DNA from: Kitasatospora sp. NBC_00374
GTDB lineage: Bacteria; Actinomycetota; Actinomycetes; Streptomycetales; Streptomycetaceae
Reading direction: 5' to 3'
Assembly: GCF_041434935.1 (NCBI RefSeq)
Contig: NZ_CP107964.1
Span: forward strand, 8,539,001-8,603,000
DNA: 64,000 nt
Shown: positions 8,423-17,099 of the stretch, piece after piece
How positions within the stretch are numbered: position 1 is the first letter of the stretch
How the letters are laid out: every line of letters starts with the position of its first letter
Notes under the pieces: generated by a model
What the model was told of the DNA's origin: nothing
The model's input: only the letters and a program-made list of their open reading frames with translations
The model's database searches: none
Made by a program: the position numbers and the translations under genes

Positions 8423-8554
8423 TCACTCGTCGGAGCCGCCCTGCTCCGCCACGATGCGGTCGAGGTCCCGCTCCAGGGTCCGGGCCCGGGCGCGGTCGTT
8501 GCTGTCGGCGTCCACGATGTCGAGGAGCACTTGGTCGAAGGCCGGACACTCGTG
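8423..8554 (-). pseudogene. C-terminal fragment of an unknown protein
   Basis: About 43 codons ending at 8423 read as convincing protein (FDQVLLDIVDADSNDRARAR, then LERDLDRIVAEQGG), with high-GC third positions and alternating helix pattern. Upstream the frame loses sense (LCSATITPGYRGWVRRRAH) and has no start. It is convergent with the endonuclease III-like gene and reads as the surviving tail of a decayed gene. Confidence 0.35.
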
Positions 8555-9244
8555 AGCACGCCGCCGGACCCAACCTCGGTATCCGGGAGTGATCGTAGCC
8601 GAGCACAGGGTGGCCGAGCACGGCCCGCGAGAGCCTCCAGCGTGGGGTGGGCACCCGCTACCGGTCCCGTTGAAACGCTGCCGGTCCGGGCACCCGAGCG
8701 GGTAGAGGCATCGAGAGCCGGAAGGTGGGCGTCGATGGAGGTCCCGGCGACCCGGAGGTCCGCCGACCGCTCCGCCGCCGCGGCGTCCTCCGCCGTCGGC
8801 GCGGACGGCCAGAGAGGGCCAGGCGTCGCCAAGGACGTGCTCGTTGAATGCCTCGCCGGTGCAGGTGCAGGTGCAGGTTCAGGTGCCGGCGCCGAAGCGG
8901 GAGCCGCCCCGGGTCGGCGTGCGGGAGGTGGCGACGGGTGGTGACGGCAGGGTGAATCCGCATGATCGGGCAGGACACCAGGCGCCCGCAGCCATCGCTG
9001 TGGCCCCGATGGGAAGGCCGCAGGGTTAGCCGCCTTCTTCACCTGGTCAGCGTCGTCAAGGTCCTCCCTGGCCCCGCCTCCGGAGCCCTCGCCTCACGCC
9101 ACCACCACGCGTAGCGCCGGACTACCGGACCGCCGGTCCCGCAGGCGAAGCTGCGACCCGCGCTCCGGACGCCAGCGGGCGATTCGGAATTCCGGCCCGT
9201 GGTCGCACCCATCGGGTGTATGCTCACCGGCTTGCGAATCTGAG
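8555..9244. other. Gene-free, probably decayed stretch
   Basis: No open frame here has a motif or binding site. It contains a short hexamer repeat at 8859-8882 (three copies of GTGCAG and one GTTCAG). The composition is high GC with random-looking Arg/Pro/Ala-rich translations on both strands. Confidence 0.35.
8859..8882. repeat. Hexamer repeat (GTGCAG)x3 plus one variant
   Basis: Three perfect copies of GTGCAG followed by GTTCAG. It lies in a gene-free stretch and has no evident function. Confidence 0.8.
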
Positions 9245-9535
9245 TCAGGCGCGGTGGAGGTACCCGTACAGCGCGGGCGGCGACTTCAAGCCCAGCACAG
9301 TGGACAGCACTGCGCGCGGCTCAGCCGGCACCGGCTCGCGTGTCGCCGCAGACGCGGACGAGGCGAGTACGTTCGCCGCTTCGGACAGCTCTCCGGCTGT
9401 GTCATCCAACGCGGCCCAGTTCCCGGCGTCCACCGCGTGCGAGCAGCGCTCCACCAGCGTGAGGACGCGTGCGTAGCGCTCGCCGAGTTGCTCGGCGACT
9501 GGTGTCGGCTGATCCTGCGGCTGGTCATCAGTCAT
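9245..9535 (-). CDS. Small hypothetical protein, 96 residues
   Basis: 96 residues from the ATG at 9535. It reads as a helical protein (AEQLGERYARVLTLVERCSH, ALDDTAGELSEAANVLASSA) with a conserved-looking C-terminal end (GLKSPPALYGYLHRA). The ribosome binding site is weak (GGTCGGGG). No family is recognised. It stands alone on its strand, between two decayed stretches. Confidence 0.55.
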   Translation of the reverse strand: MTDDQPQDQPTPVAEQLGERYARVLTLVERCSHAVDAGNWAALDDTAGELSEAANVLASSASAATREPVPAEPRAVLSTVLGLKSPPALYGYLHRA

Positions 9536-9758
9536 GCCCCGACCGTAGTGGGGCCCCAAGTGACCGGCCACTGGGCGAGACGGTGCGTCCGCACCGTCTG
9601 CGAACGAGGCCCGCGAGCGAACGCGCTCGGCCACCCTCGCCGGCCCGCTGTCATCGGCCTGGCCACGTGTTCTCCGTGGAGCATTCGGCTCACTCTGTGG
9701 GCGGCTCCGCCGTGGGGGCCTGGACTGGTGGGAAGACGAATCGAGGAGGTGCCGCCCG

Positions 9759-10034
9759 ATGGCGGTCATCATCGTGCACGAGGCACAGGGTGGGACCAGG
9801 GAGCAGTACGAGCAGGTCACGGAGCGGCTGAGTGGCGGCAAGGGCGATCTGAGGTCGCGGGGCGACTGGCCTGCGCCAGGCCTGCTCTCCCACGCGGCCG
9901 GCCCGGATGTACCGCTACGCGTCGGGAGGGAAGGCGTCCTTGGCGTGGGCAGCGCGACCGGTCCTGCCAGGGCAGACTTGCACATCGCCATTTGCTTCGT
10001 GAAGTCGGCCTCATATCTTTGTGCTCCTCGCTGA
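9759..10034 (+). pseudogene. Truncated antibiotic biosynthesis monooxygenase-like protein
   Basis: The ATG at 9759 has a GGAGGTG site. The first ~50 residues (MAVIIVHEAQGGTREQYEQV, then RGDWPAPGLLSHAAGPD) match the N-terminal half of a ~100-residue Streptomyces family with a ferredoxin-like fold, in which a GDWPxxGLLxHAAG segment precedes a WES-type strand. After residue 50 the sequence in all three frames stops resembling the family, so the second half of the barrel is lost. The start region looks intact; the product should not fold normally. Confidence 0.55.
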
Positions 10035-10471
10035 GGATCGAACGTGTCTGGCCCGGCAGTGCACTTGGACAGTCGTGCGGCCGGGAGGCGGCCTCTGGCT
10101 GGCTCCGGCCGCCATTGGCCGGCGCTGGACGATTGCGGGCGTCCGGGCCGGGCGGCCCCGCACATCGCCGAGCACCGCGAGCAGCGGCGAGACATCGTCC
10201 GGAGACGGGGAGACGTCGAACGGGTCAGGCACTACGAAGTAGCCCTCGGCGTCGAAAGGCAGTTCGCCGAGGCTGTGCTTCCCGCTTGCCAACGGTGTGC
10301 TTCTCGGCGCCATGTCCACCGGAGCGCCGTTTTCACACCACCACCGTCGGCGCCGACGGTCCGTCTCTTCGGATGGGTCGGGCCCGTCGCTGATTCTCTG
10401 TCCGCCCCGGCTGGGCAGAATGACTCAGAGGTGCCAGTCGGGTGTGCGGCTGGCTGGGGGAGGAGTGGACC
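10035..10471. other. Stretch with no intact gene; minus-strand coding-like patch
   Basis: On the minus strand around 10180-10290 one frame reads LGELPFDAEGYFVVPDPFDV, which looks like genuine protein, but it has no good start and runs out into Arg-rich sequence. I take it as a gene remnant. The right end holds the GGGGGAGGAG ribosome binding site of the next gene. Confidence 0.35.
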
Positions 10472-11584
10472 GTGCGAGAGATTGCCCTGTACTACCCGTA
10501 CATCCAATTCCGAGACGAGCGGTGGCTCAAAGCCGCGGCGCTGTACTGGCCGAGGATGGCTCGTGTGATCCCGGACGGGTATCCGGTGGCCGACACGGAC
10601 ACCGTCCGTGTGCTCACCGACGAGCTCGGGTTCATCGTCCCGGTGCCTCCGGATGCTGCCGCCCGGGCTGTGGCGCCGCTCTTCCTCGGGATCCTGAATG
10701 CACACCAGGACCGCCTGGTGACTGCGCTGGAAGGACCCCTGGCCCGCGCGGCGGCGGTGCATCGCGACGAGATGGAGGCGGGCCTGCGCGATGCGCTGAC
10801 CAGCGCCGGGCTGGCCGTCGAAACCGTCAGCTTCGCGCCCGGCGGCGGCCCGCCGCTTCCCTGGGTGACCATGCATCCACGCCTGGCGTGGATCTACAAG
10901 TGCGTTCTGAGCGCACAGGTCGCCGAGATGGGACACTTCACACCCACCACCGACCAGAGCGAGGCCCACCTCCAGGCCCGTAGGTGGTCCGGTGATCGCC
11001 TCCTCTCGGCACTGACGGGTACGCCACAGGACGACGTCGCACGGCCCGACCCGGCGGACGCTGTGGGGCTGCTGGCGATCCGTACCGTGTTACCCCGCGA
11101 TCTGAACGCGGTTGCAGCCGGCAGGATCGCGGCCGTACGCCGTCGCCACCGGGCGGAGTTCGAGGCCTTTCATGCCGCCGTCGGAGAGGCTGTCGACCTG
11201 TTGCGCGACCGACTGGCCGACGTCTCCCTGCCCGTCGCACAAGCGCAATACACCGCGCTCGAAGTCGAACGCCGCTTCGAGACACCGCTCATGGACTTAC
11301 GCAAAGCACTGAAGAGCGCACGAATCAACTCCATGTTCAGTGCGGCCAACCTCAAGTTCGAACTGCCGGCAGGACTTGCCGCGGCCGGCGGCGGCGCACT
11401 CGCCGGACAGCCGCTCATCGGCGCCGCCGCCGGCGCCGCCTTCGGACTGTCAGCCCTCCGCCAGGCGGCCAGTCAGGACCGGAACAGTCTCCGCAGCGCC
11501 TCCCCCGCCGCCAGCTACCTCCTCAGCGTCGAACCGGCCCTCGCCCCCCGTTCGCTCCTGCGCCACCTCACCCTGCGCGGGTGA
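10472..11584 (+). CDS. DUF6236 family protein
   Basis: 370 residues from the GTG at 10472, chosen because GGGGGAGGAG lies six bases before it. The opening REIALYYPYIQFRDERWLKA is the hallmark of the DUF6236 family, proteins of 300-400 residues with unknown role that are frequent in Actinobacteria accessory regions. The middle is helical; the end contains a Gly/Ala-rich hydrophobic segment (PAGLAAAGGGALAGQPLIGA) that may touch membrane. Two TTA leucine codons are present (11090-11092 and 11297-11299). In Streptomyces TTA codons need the bldA tRNA, so translation is expected to be tied to development. It has no operon partner. Confidence 0.8.
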   Translation: MREIALYYPYIQFRDERWLKAAALYWPRMARVIPDGYPVADTDTVRVLTDELGFIVPVPPDAAARAVAPLFLGILNAHQDRLVTALEGPLARAAAVHRDEMEAGLRDALTSAGLAVETVSFAPGGGPPLPWVTMHPRLAWIYKCVLSAQVAEMGHFTPTTDQSEAHLQARRWSGDRLLSALTGTPQDDVARPDPADAVGLLAIRTVLPRDLNAVAAGRIAAVRRRHRAEFEAFHAAVGEAVDLLRDRLADVSLPVAQAQYTALEVERRFETPLMDLRKALKSARINSMFSAANLKFELPAGLAAAGGGALAGQPLIGAAAGAAFGLSALRQAASQDRNSLRSASPAASYLLSVEPALAPRSLLRHLTLRG

Positions 11585-11743
11585 AGACCCGCGGCGAGAG
11601 GCGCTCCATGAGGGTCAGTACGGCGAGTCTGGGCGAAGTTCGGGCCGCCGGTGTTGGTCCGACCGGATGACGGGTCTGCGCCGCGCGGCGTGCCGGGTCG
11701 CCGCAGAACCTGGGCGGATCGGGCGACGGGCTAGGTTCGGCCC

Positions 11744-12898
11744 GTGACCGGCAACGACGTGGTCCTCGCGCTGGTGGTCGCCACCGCCCTGGGCTTCGAC
11801 TTCACCAACGGCTTCCACGACACCGGAAACGCCATGGCGACCTCGATCGTCACCGGAGCCCTCCCCCCGCGCGTCGCGGTCGCCGTCTCGGCGGTGCTGA
11901 ACCTGGTCGGCGCGTTCCTGTCGACCGCCGTCGCGGCGACCATCGCCAGCGGCCTGGTCGACAGCCACGACGTGACCCTGACCGTGATCTGCGCCGGTCT
12001 GGCCGGCAGTATCCTGTGGAACCTGACCACCTGGTACTTCGGCATCCCCTCCAGTTCCTCGCACGCGCTGATCGGCGGCGTGGTCGGGGCGACACTGGCG
12101 GCGGCCGGCGCCTCGGCCGTCAAGTGGCAGGGCCTGGTCTCCAAGGTGATCGTGCCCGCAGCCCTGTCGCCGTTCATCGCCGGCGCGGTGGCCGCGGTCG
12201 GCACCGTCCTGGTCTATCGCCTCACCCGCGGCGTGCCCGAACGCCCGCGCGGGCACGGTTTCCGGATCGGCCAGGTCGGCTCGGCCTCCATGGTCTCACT
12301 CGCCCACGGCACCAACGACGCGCAGAAGACCATGGGCGTCATCACCCTGGCCCTGATCGCCAACGGCTCCCTGCAGGCCGGGGCGAGCGCCCCGACCTGG
12401 GTGATCGCCTCCTGTGCGCTGGCGATCGCCCTGGGCACCTACATCGGTGGCTGGCGGGTGATCCGGGCGCTGGGCAAGGGGCTGGTGGAGATCGAGTCGC
12501 CACAGGGGATGGCGAGCGAGTCGGCTTCGGCCGCCGTGATCCTGTCCTCCACCAACTTCGGCTACTCGCTCTCCACCACCCACGTGGCCACCGGGTCGAT
12601 CCTCGGCTCGGGGGTCGGCAAGAAAGGCGCCGTGGTGCGCTGGCACATCGCCCGCCGCATGGTGGCCGCCTGGGCGCTCACCCTGCCCGCCTCCGCGGTG
12701 GTCGGCGCGGTGGCCTACTGGGCCGCGAACGGGATCGGCGGGACCGCCGGCGTGGTGGTGATCTTCATCGCGCTGGTGCTCGCCTCGGTGGCCTTCTTCG
12801 CCGCCTCCCGCCACCCGGCCGTGACACCGGAGAACGTCAACGCCGCATGGACCGGTTCGGTGGTCCCGGGGTGCGCCGCGGACGAGGAGCACCCGTGA
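11744..12898 (+). CDS. pit: PiT-family inorganic phosphate transporter
   Basis: 384 residues, about 10 transmembrane segments. Both inverted PiT signatures are visible: GFDFTNGFHDTGNAMATSIV near residue 17 and SLAHGTNDAQKTMGV near residue 185. It also has the SSSSHALIGG and STTHVATGSILG turns of the family. It imports phosphate, as the metal-phosphate complex, driven by protons. The start is a GTG with no strong binding site. The stop overlaps the next start (GTGA), so the next small protein is coupled to it. The same pair is found in S. coelicolor (pit with a small downstream gene, from memory). Confidence 0.92.
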   Translation: MTGNDVVLALVVATALGFDFTNGFHDTGNAMATSIVTGALPPRVAVAVSAVLNLVGAFLSTAVAATIASGLVDSHDVTLTVICAGLAGSILWNLTTWYFGIPSSSSHALIGGVVGATLAAAGASAVKWQGLVSKVIVPAALSPFIAGAVAAVGTVLVYRLTRGVPERPRGHGFRIGQVGSASMVSLAHGTNDAQKTMGVITLALIANGSLQAGASAPTWVIASCALAIALGTYIGGWRVIRALGKGLVEIESPQGMASESASAAVILSSTNFGYSLSTTHVATGSILGSGVGKKGAVVRWHIARRMVAAWALTLPASAVVGAVAYWAANGIGGTAGVVVIFIALVLASVAFFAASRHPAVTPENVNAAWTGSVVPGCAADEEHP

Positions 12899-13140
12899 AC
12901 TCCTGGATCAACCTGAACGCGCTCTGGAAGATCGTCGTGGTGGGCCTGCTCACCGGCGCCGGCCTGCCCGCGCTGTTCGCCCTCGGCCTGCGTCTGCTCA
13001 ACCCGCCCATCCCCGGGGGTGAGCCGTCCGCGGACCGGCCCACCGCCGGGCCCGTCGGCTACACCCTGGCCGGACTGTGCTTCGCGGTGGTGCTGGCAGC
13101 GATCGGCTGGGGCATCTCCGTCATCGTCAGCCACAGCTGA
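12895..13140 (+). CDS. Small membrane protein paired with pit
   Basis: 81 residues starting at a GTG that overlaps the pit stop by four bases. Two transmembrane helices (IVVVGLLTGAGLPALFALGL and YTLAGLCFAVVLAAIGWGIS) are separated by a Pro-rich loop. This small partner is conserved next to pit in Streptomyces; its role in phosphate transport is not known. Confidence 0.8.
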   Translation: MNSWINLNALWKIVVVGLLTGAGLPALFALGLRLLNPPIPGGEPSADRPTAGPVGYTLAGLCFAVVLAAIGWGISVIVSHS

Positions 13141-13612
13141 CCGTCGGGGTGCGGGCCCGCCAGCCGGGCAACGCGATCGGTTCTCGTCCGACCGGGTGAG
13201 CCCATGCCTGCCCCCCCCCGGGGTGGCGCTACCCGCTCTTCGGCCTGCTGCCCCCGTGGACAGCGACTCGCCGGCCTGGATCCGGCCACTCCATCCCGGG
13301 CCCGGCCGCTCAGCGTCGGTGCCCGGCACGAGCGGACCTACGTGGACTTCTGGGAGGCCCTGGCCGCCGAGTTCGCCCGATCGCCGGGGAGCCGCCGTCG
13401 GATTCGGCTCCTATCTCTGCTCACCCGAGGTCAACGACACGATGCACCGACAACTGAAATTGGACGGGCCAGCTGTGCTCGACCGCCACCGCGGTGGGGA
13501 TCACTTACTCCGATGCCCGGCCAAGGCGCCGGCCGGGCGGTGGCAGCCAAGGGGGCGGTGATGGTCGATACGCCCCGCGAGCGCCTGGATGCGGCGCGTG
13601 CCCTGCCTGCCG
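13141..13612. other. Stretch with a PadR-like fragment and a poly-C run
   Basis: No intact gene. A plus-strand frame near 13318-13395 reads HERTYVDFWEALAAEF, close to the last helix of PadR-family regulators (compare HEQSYVAFWEALAAD at 21334-21390). A run of nine C bases lies at about 13209-13217. The rest carries nothing I can support. Confidence 0.35.
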
Positions 13613-14647
13613 CTACCCGGCCAGGTCGGCGAGCACCACGGCGACGAGCTCGCGTCGACTGCGGACGCCGAACTTGTCGAAGACGGCGGTCAGGTGCTCC
13701 TGCACAGTGTTGGCGGAGATGTGGAGCTCGTCGACCAGCTCGCGGGTGGAACGTCCCCGGACGACCAGGGCCGCGACCCGGGTCTGCGCGTCGGTGAGCC
13801 CATGGGCACTGAGCAGTACGGTGCCGAGCTCCGCCGGTCGGGCAGGTTCCACCACCACGCCGATCTGCGGGCCCACTCGTGTGGTGTGCAGGGCTATCCA
13901 CTGCCCGGAGCGGCCGCGGATCCGGACGGTAGAGGGCACCGGGCCGGCCGCCATCGCACGGACGGTGACCGGGAGTGGGACGGCACCCCGCTGGTCGGTG
14001 TCAGGGAAGTCGGCCAGCCACTGTTCGGCTTCGGGGCTCATCGAGACGAGTCCGAGGTCGCCGTCGAGCAGGATGAGGCCCACGCCGCCAGGGCGAGAGG
14101 GGGTGTCAGAGGGTGGTGTGGCTGTTACCGCCCTGCGCAGCCCGGTCGCCAGGTGCGGGGCGATGCGACGGACGAGGGCCAGCTCCTCACCGGTGAAGCC
14201 GACGGGCGAGTCCGCCCGGTGCAGGCACAGCACGCCCCAGCAGTGGTGCCCGGTGACCAGCGCGGCGCGCAGCTCGTCGCCGAGGCCGAGCGGGGCCATG
14301 ATCTCCCGGTAACGGGCGCTGGCCGACCGGTCCCCCCGGGTGGCCCGGTCCAGTGAGGCGACCGGATCCGCCGCCTGAGCCAGCGCGGAGAACTTGTTGA
14401 CGTCCGCACGCCCGAACTCGTTGTCGAGGAACAGCTCCGTCGCGGGGCCGAGTGGGTCCTCGGCGGCCGCCGAGGTGAACAGCAGGGTGACCGGGTCGAC
14501 GGTTGCGAAGAACACCGCGTCCGCCGGTACCACCCGGCGCAGGCGGCTCAGCGTCTCGGTCCGCAGGGCGGCAGTGTCCAGCCCGCTCCGGCACCGCTGC
14601 TCGATGTCGGCGAGTCGGCGTTCCACTGCCGCACTTGCCACGCACAC
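13613..14647 (-). CDS. LuxR-family transcriptional regulator with GAF-like sensor
   Basis: 344 residues from the GTG at 14647, chosen because CAGGAG lies seven bases upstream. The N-terminal ~160 residues resemble a GAF domain (ALRTETLSRLRRVVPADAVF; LVTGHHCWGVLCLHRADSPV). The C-terminal 65 residues are a classic LuxR/NarL helix-turn-helix (GLTDAQTRVAALVVRGRSTR, then ISANTVQEHLTAVFDKFGVR). It starts five bases after the stop of the SnoaL-like gene, so the two form one transcription unit. Probably a ligand-sensing regulator of this unit; the 18-base palindrome at 15127-15144 could be its target. Confidence 0.85.
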   Translation of the reverse strand: MCVASAAVERRLADIEQRCRSGLDTAALRTETLSRLRRVVPADAVFFATVDPVTLLFTSAAAEDPLGPATELFLDNEFGRADVNKFSALAQAADPVASLDRATRGDRSASARYREIMAPLGLGDELRAALVTGHHCWGVLCLHRADSPVGFTGEELALVRRIAPHLATGLRRAVTATPPSDTPSRPGGVGLILLDGDLGLVSMSPEAEQWLADFPDTDQRGAVPLPVTVRAMAAGPVPSTVRIRGRSGQWIALHTTRVGPQIGVVVEPARPAELGTVLLSAHGLTDAQTRVAALVVRGRSTRELVDELHISANTVQEHLTAVFDKFGVRSRRELVAVVLADLAG

Positions 14648-14651
14648 GACG

Positions 14652-15092
14652 CTACTCCTGGTCCGGGGCGAGCCCGAGTTGGCGGAGGAAGCCCAGCTCG
14701 TCGAGGCGGCCCCAGCGTTCGACGATGCGGCCGTCCCGGATCCGGAAGATGTTGATCCCGCGGAGGGTGACGGTGCGGCCGGTGGGCGGCGCGCCGAGGA
14801 GCTCGCCGCGCTGTGTACCGGTGGCGCTGAAGTGTTCCGCGACCAGGTCCTTCTCGGCGATGAGGAGGTCGGGTGTGGAGTGCCAGTCGGGGAAGGCACT
14901 GCGGAAAAGGGCGCCGGCCCGGCGCATACCCTCGCGGGTGGGGCCGGCGCCGAACGGCGGGTCGTGGTCGAGGAAGTCCTCCGCGAGATACTCGTCGACC
15001 GCTGCGGGGTCGCCCTTGGTGAACAGCAGGTCGATGAAGGCACGCACGATCTCTCGGTTCTGTTCGATTCGGTTCTGCTCGATGGTGTCCAT
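14652..15092 (-). CDS. SnoaL-like ester cyclase family protein
   Basis: 146 residues from the ATG at 15092. It contains the NTF2/SnoaL pattern: FIDLLFTKGDPAAVDEYLAE, DFLDHDPPFGAGPTREGMRR, a W-containing strand (RSAFPDWHSTPDLLIAEKDL) and the C-terminal IFRIRDGRIVERWGRLDELG. The start includes a doubled IEQNR encoded by an imperfect 15-base direct repeat. Members cyclise polyketides or act on small hydrophobic molecules, and many have no known substrate. It is the first gene of the snoaL-luxR unit. Confidence 0.85.
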   Translation of the reverse strand: MDTIEQNRIEQNREIVRAFIDLLFTKGDPAAVDEYLAEDFLDHDPPFGAGPTREGMRRAGALFRSAFPDWHSTPDLLIAEKDLVAEHFSATGTQRGELLGAPPTGRTVTLRGINIFRIRDGRIVERWGRLDELGFLRQLGLAPDQE

Positions 15093-15126
15093 ATCCACAG
15101 TCTTCGGCGGTACGCGGGCTACCGGT

Positions 15127-15144
15127 ACCCCAAAGAACTGGGGT
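15127..15144. promoter_or_regulatory. Candidate operator: perfect palindrome ACCCCA-N6-TGGGGT
   Basis: A perfect 6+6 base palindrome with a six-base spacer lies 35 bases upstream of the snoaL-like start, where a dimeric regulator would act on the promoter. The LuxR-type regulator encoded second in the unit is the obvious candidate; this link is inference. Confidence 0.45.
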
Positions 15145-15420
15145 TTCTGCCCTGCGCTGGTGCGGCTGATGGGACCTTGAGACACCCGGGCTGCTGTTCG
15201 TCGCCGAGCTCCAAACGCAGCGGCGACGACGCGATGCGGGACGGCGCGCTGTACTTCCTCGGACTCCCGGCCACCCGGCCCGTCTACGGCCTGCCCGGGC
15301 GGACCGCACGGAACGGCTGCGCCACGTGGCCCGCACGATGGGACGTGGAGGGGCCGGGTCCGCGAGGTGTGGAGCCATGTGCGCGGCCCCGGAGCGAGCA
15401 GTCGTCATCGCGGCTGGTCG
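15145..15420. other. Gap between the glu operon and the snoaL-luxR unit
   Basis: No gene is supported. A plus-strand frame (MRDGALYFLGLPATRPVYGL, from about 15232) looks partly protein-like but loses sense, and has no binding site. No clear terminator hairpin was found after gluD. Confidence 0.3.
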
Positions 15421-16362
15421 TCACTTGCCGGAGGCGCCGTCCCCGCGGCCGAGATCGTTGTGGCTCACGTGCTCGCCTGGTGTCGCCAGCTCCTCGACCG
15501 CGTTCGCGCCGACCACCGCTCCGGTGGACCTCTTGCCGCGCCGCAGCCTGGCTTCCAACCAGCTCGCGAAGGATGTGAGCGCGAAGTTCAGGATGACGAA
15601 GATCACTGCGACGACGGTGAAACTGGCGATGGTGTTCGCGCCGTAGTTCGCGCTCATGGGGCGAACCGACGCGAGGAGCTCGGAGAAGCCGAGCAGTGCG
15701 CCGCCCAGCGCGGTGTCCTTCACGATGACCACCAGCTGGCTGACGATCGCCGGCAGCATCGCGGTGACGGACTGCGGCAGCAGCACGTAGCGCATGACCT
15801 GGTTCTTGCGCATGCCGATCGCTTTGGCCGCGTCGCTCTGGCCCTGCGGGAGGGACAGGATTCCGGCTCGTACGATCTCCGCGAGGACGGAGGCGTTGTA
15901 GAGGACGAGACCGGTGACCACGGCGTACAGTGGCCGGCGGTCGGGGCTGACATCGGTGAACTCGAAGTACGCCGCGTTCGCGAAGAGCATCAGGATCAGC
16001 ACCGGGATGGCGCGGAAGAACTCCACGACGGTGCCGGCCACACCCCGCACCCACCGGTGCTCGGAGAGCCGGGCGATACCGAACAGCGCTCCGAGGGGCA
16101 GCGCGATGGCCATGGCGAGAGAGGCGGCGATGAGCGTGTTCTTGAGCCCCGGCAGGAGGTAGGTCTCCCAGGCACCGGAGTCGGTGAAGAACGGCCGCCA
16201 CTTGGCCCATTCGAGCTGGTTCTTGTCAGCGAGGCTCTGGGCCACCCACCAGATCAGGACAGCGACAGCGACCAGGAACAGCACCGTGAACAGCGCGTTG
16301 TGCCGTTTGGCGCGAGGCCCTGGGGCGTCGTACAGGGGGGACGAGGAGCGCGACGAGCTCAT
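15421..16362 (-). CDS. gluD: Glutamate ABC transporter permease (GluD type)
   Basis: 313 residues from the ATG at 16362, which overlaps the gluC stop by four bases (ATGA). About five transmembrane helices. The EAA loop typical of ABC permeases is visible (SDAAKAIGMRKNQVMRYVLL), preceded by VLAEIVRAGILSLPQGQ, the polar amino acid permease signature. A hydrophilic tail of ~35 residues follows the last helix. It pairs with GluC to form the transmembrane channel; GluA supplies energy and GluB the substrate. Confidence 0.9.
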   Translation of the reverse strand: MSSSRSSSPLYDAPGPRAKRHNALFTVLFLVAVAVLIWWVAQSLADKNQLEWAKWRPFFTDSGAWETYLLPGLKNTLIAASLAMAIALPLGALFGIARLSEHRWVRGVAGTVVEFFRAIPVLILMLFANAAYFEFTDVSPDRRPLYAVVTGLVLYNASVLAEIVRAGILSLPQGQSDAAKAIGMRKNQVMRYVLLPQSVTAMLPAIVSQLVVIVKDTALGGALLGFSELLASVRPMSANYGANTIASFTVVAVIFVILNFALTSFASWLEARLRRGKRSTGAVVGANAVEELATPGEHVSHNDLGRGDGASGK

Positions 16363-17024
16363 CGCTTTACCGACACCTTCTTGCTCACCCAGCCGAGGAA
16401 CAGCCCGGTCGGGAGGGTGAGGCAGATGAATCCGAACGCGAAGACGGCGGAGATGAGGATGAGCTGAGCCTCGTTCTCGATCATTTCCCGCATCAGTGCC
16501 GCCGCCTCGGCGACACCGATCGCGGCGGCCACTGTCGTGTTCTTGGTCAGGGCGATCAGCACGTTCGCCAGCGGACCCACCACGGAACGGAAGGCCTGCG
16601 GAAGGACGACGAGCCTCAGCACCTGGGGGAAGCTCAAGCCGATGGCACGCGCCGCCTCCACCTGCCCGGCGGGCACCGTGTTGATGCCGGACCGCAGCGC
16701 CTCGCATACGAACGCCGAGGTGTAGGCGGTCAGACCGAGCACGGCGAGCCGGAAATCGATCGTCGTGAAGTTGTCGGCGCCGAGGGTGACGCCGAGCGTC
16801 TGGAAGAGGCCCAGAGACGTGAAGACGATGATCACGGTGAGGGGGATGTTCCGGACCACGTTGACATATGAGGTACCGAAGCCACGCATCAGGGGCACAG
16901 GGCTGACGCGCATGGCGGCCAGCACAGTCCCCCAGATCAAGGCGCCGACGGCGGAGTAGAAGGTGAGCTGCACCGTCACCCAGAAGGCCCCGAGCACGTT
17001 GTAACCCTCAAGAAAGTCGAACAC
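16359..17024 (-). CDS. gluC: Glutamate ABC transporter permease (GluC type)
   Basis: 221 residues from the GTG at 17024, which gives the family's usual beginning (FDFLEGYNVLGAFWVTVQLT) and length. Upstream in-frame ATGs would add a segment that overlaps the intergenic hairpin, so I prefer the GTG. It has five membrane helices and the EAA loop (VEAARAIGLSFPQVLRLVVL). The signature FVCEALRSGINTVPAGQ marks the polar amino acid type. It partners with GluD. Confidence 0.9.
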   Translation of the reverse strand: MFDFLEGYNVLGAFWVTVQLTFYSAVGALIWGTVLAAMRVSPVPLMRGFGTSYVNVVRNIPLTVIIVFTSLGLFQTLGVTLGADNFTTIDFRLAVLGLTAYTSAFVCEALRSGINTVPAGQVEAARAIGLSFPQVLRLVVLPQAFRSVVGPLANVLIALTKNTTVAAAIGVAEAAALMREMIENEAQLILISAVFAFGFICLTLPTGLFLGWVSKKVSVKR

Positions 17025-17057
17025 GGTTTCCCGGCCTTCCGCGAGACGGACGGGTGG

Positions 17058-17084
17058 GGCGCGCCGCTTCGAGGGCGGCGCGCC
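17058..17084. promoter_or_regulatory. Stem-loop between gluB and gluC
   Basis: A perfect 10-base inverted repeat (GGCGCGCCGC / GCGGCGCGCC) with a seven-base loop sits in the 75-base gap after gluB. Hairpins in this place in binding-protein transporter operons stabilise the upstream message and reduce read-through, so more GluB than permease is made. No T run follows, so it is unlikely to be a full terminator. Confidence 0.75.
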
Positions 17085-17099
17085 GTGGGTCACCCCGTT

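Noticed and set aside
10011..10319. Minus-strand 102-codon frame with a coding-like patch
   Set aside because: Only about 35 codons look real; no binding site, no family, Arg-rich end. Mentioned as a remnant instead.
14394..15578. Plus-strand frame of 394 codons across snoaL-luxR
   Set aside because: Mirror of the well-supported minus-strand genes with ribosome binding sites and known domains.
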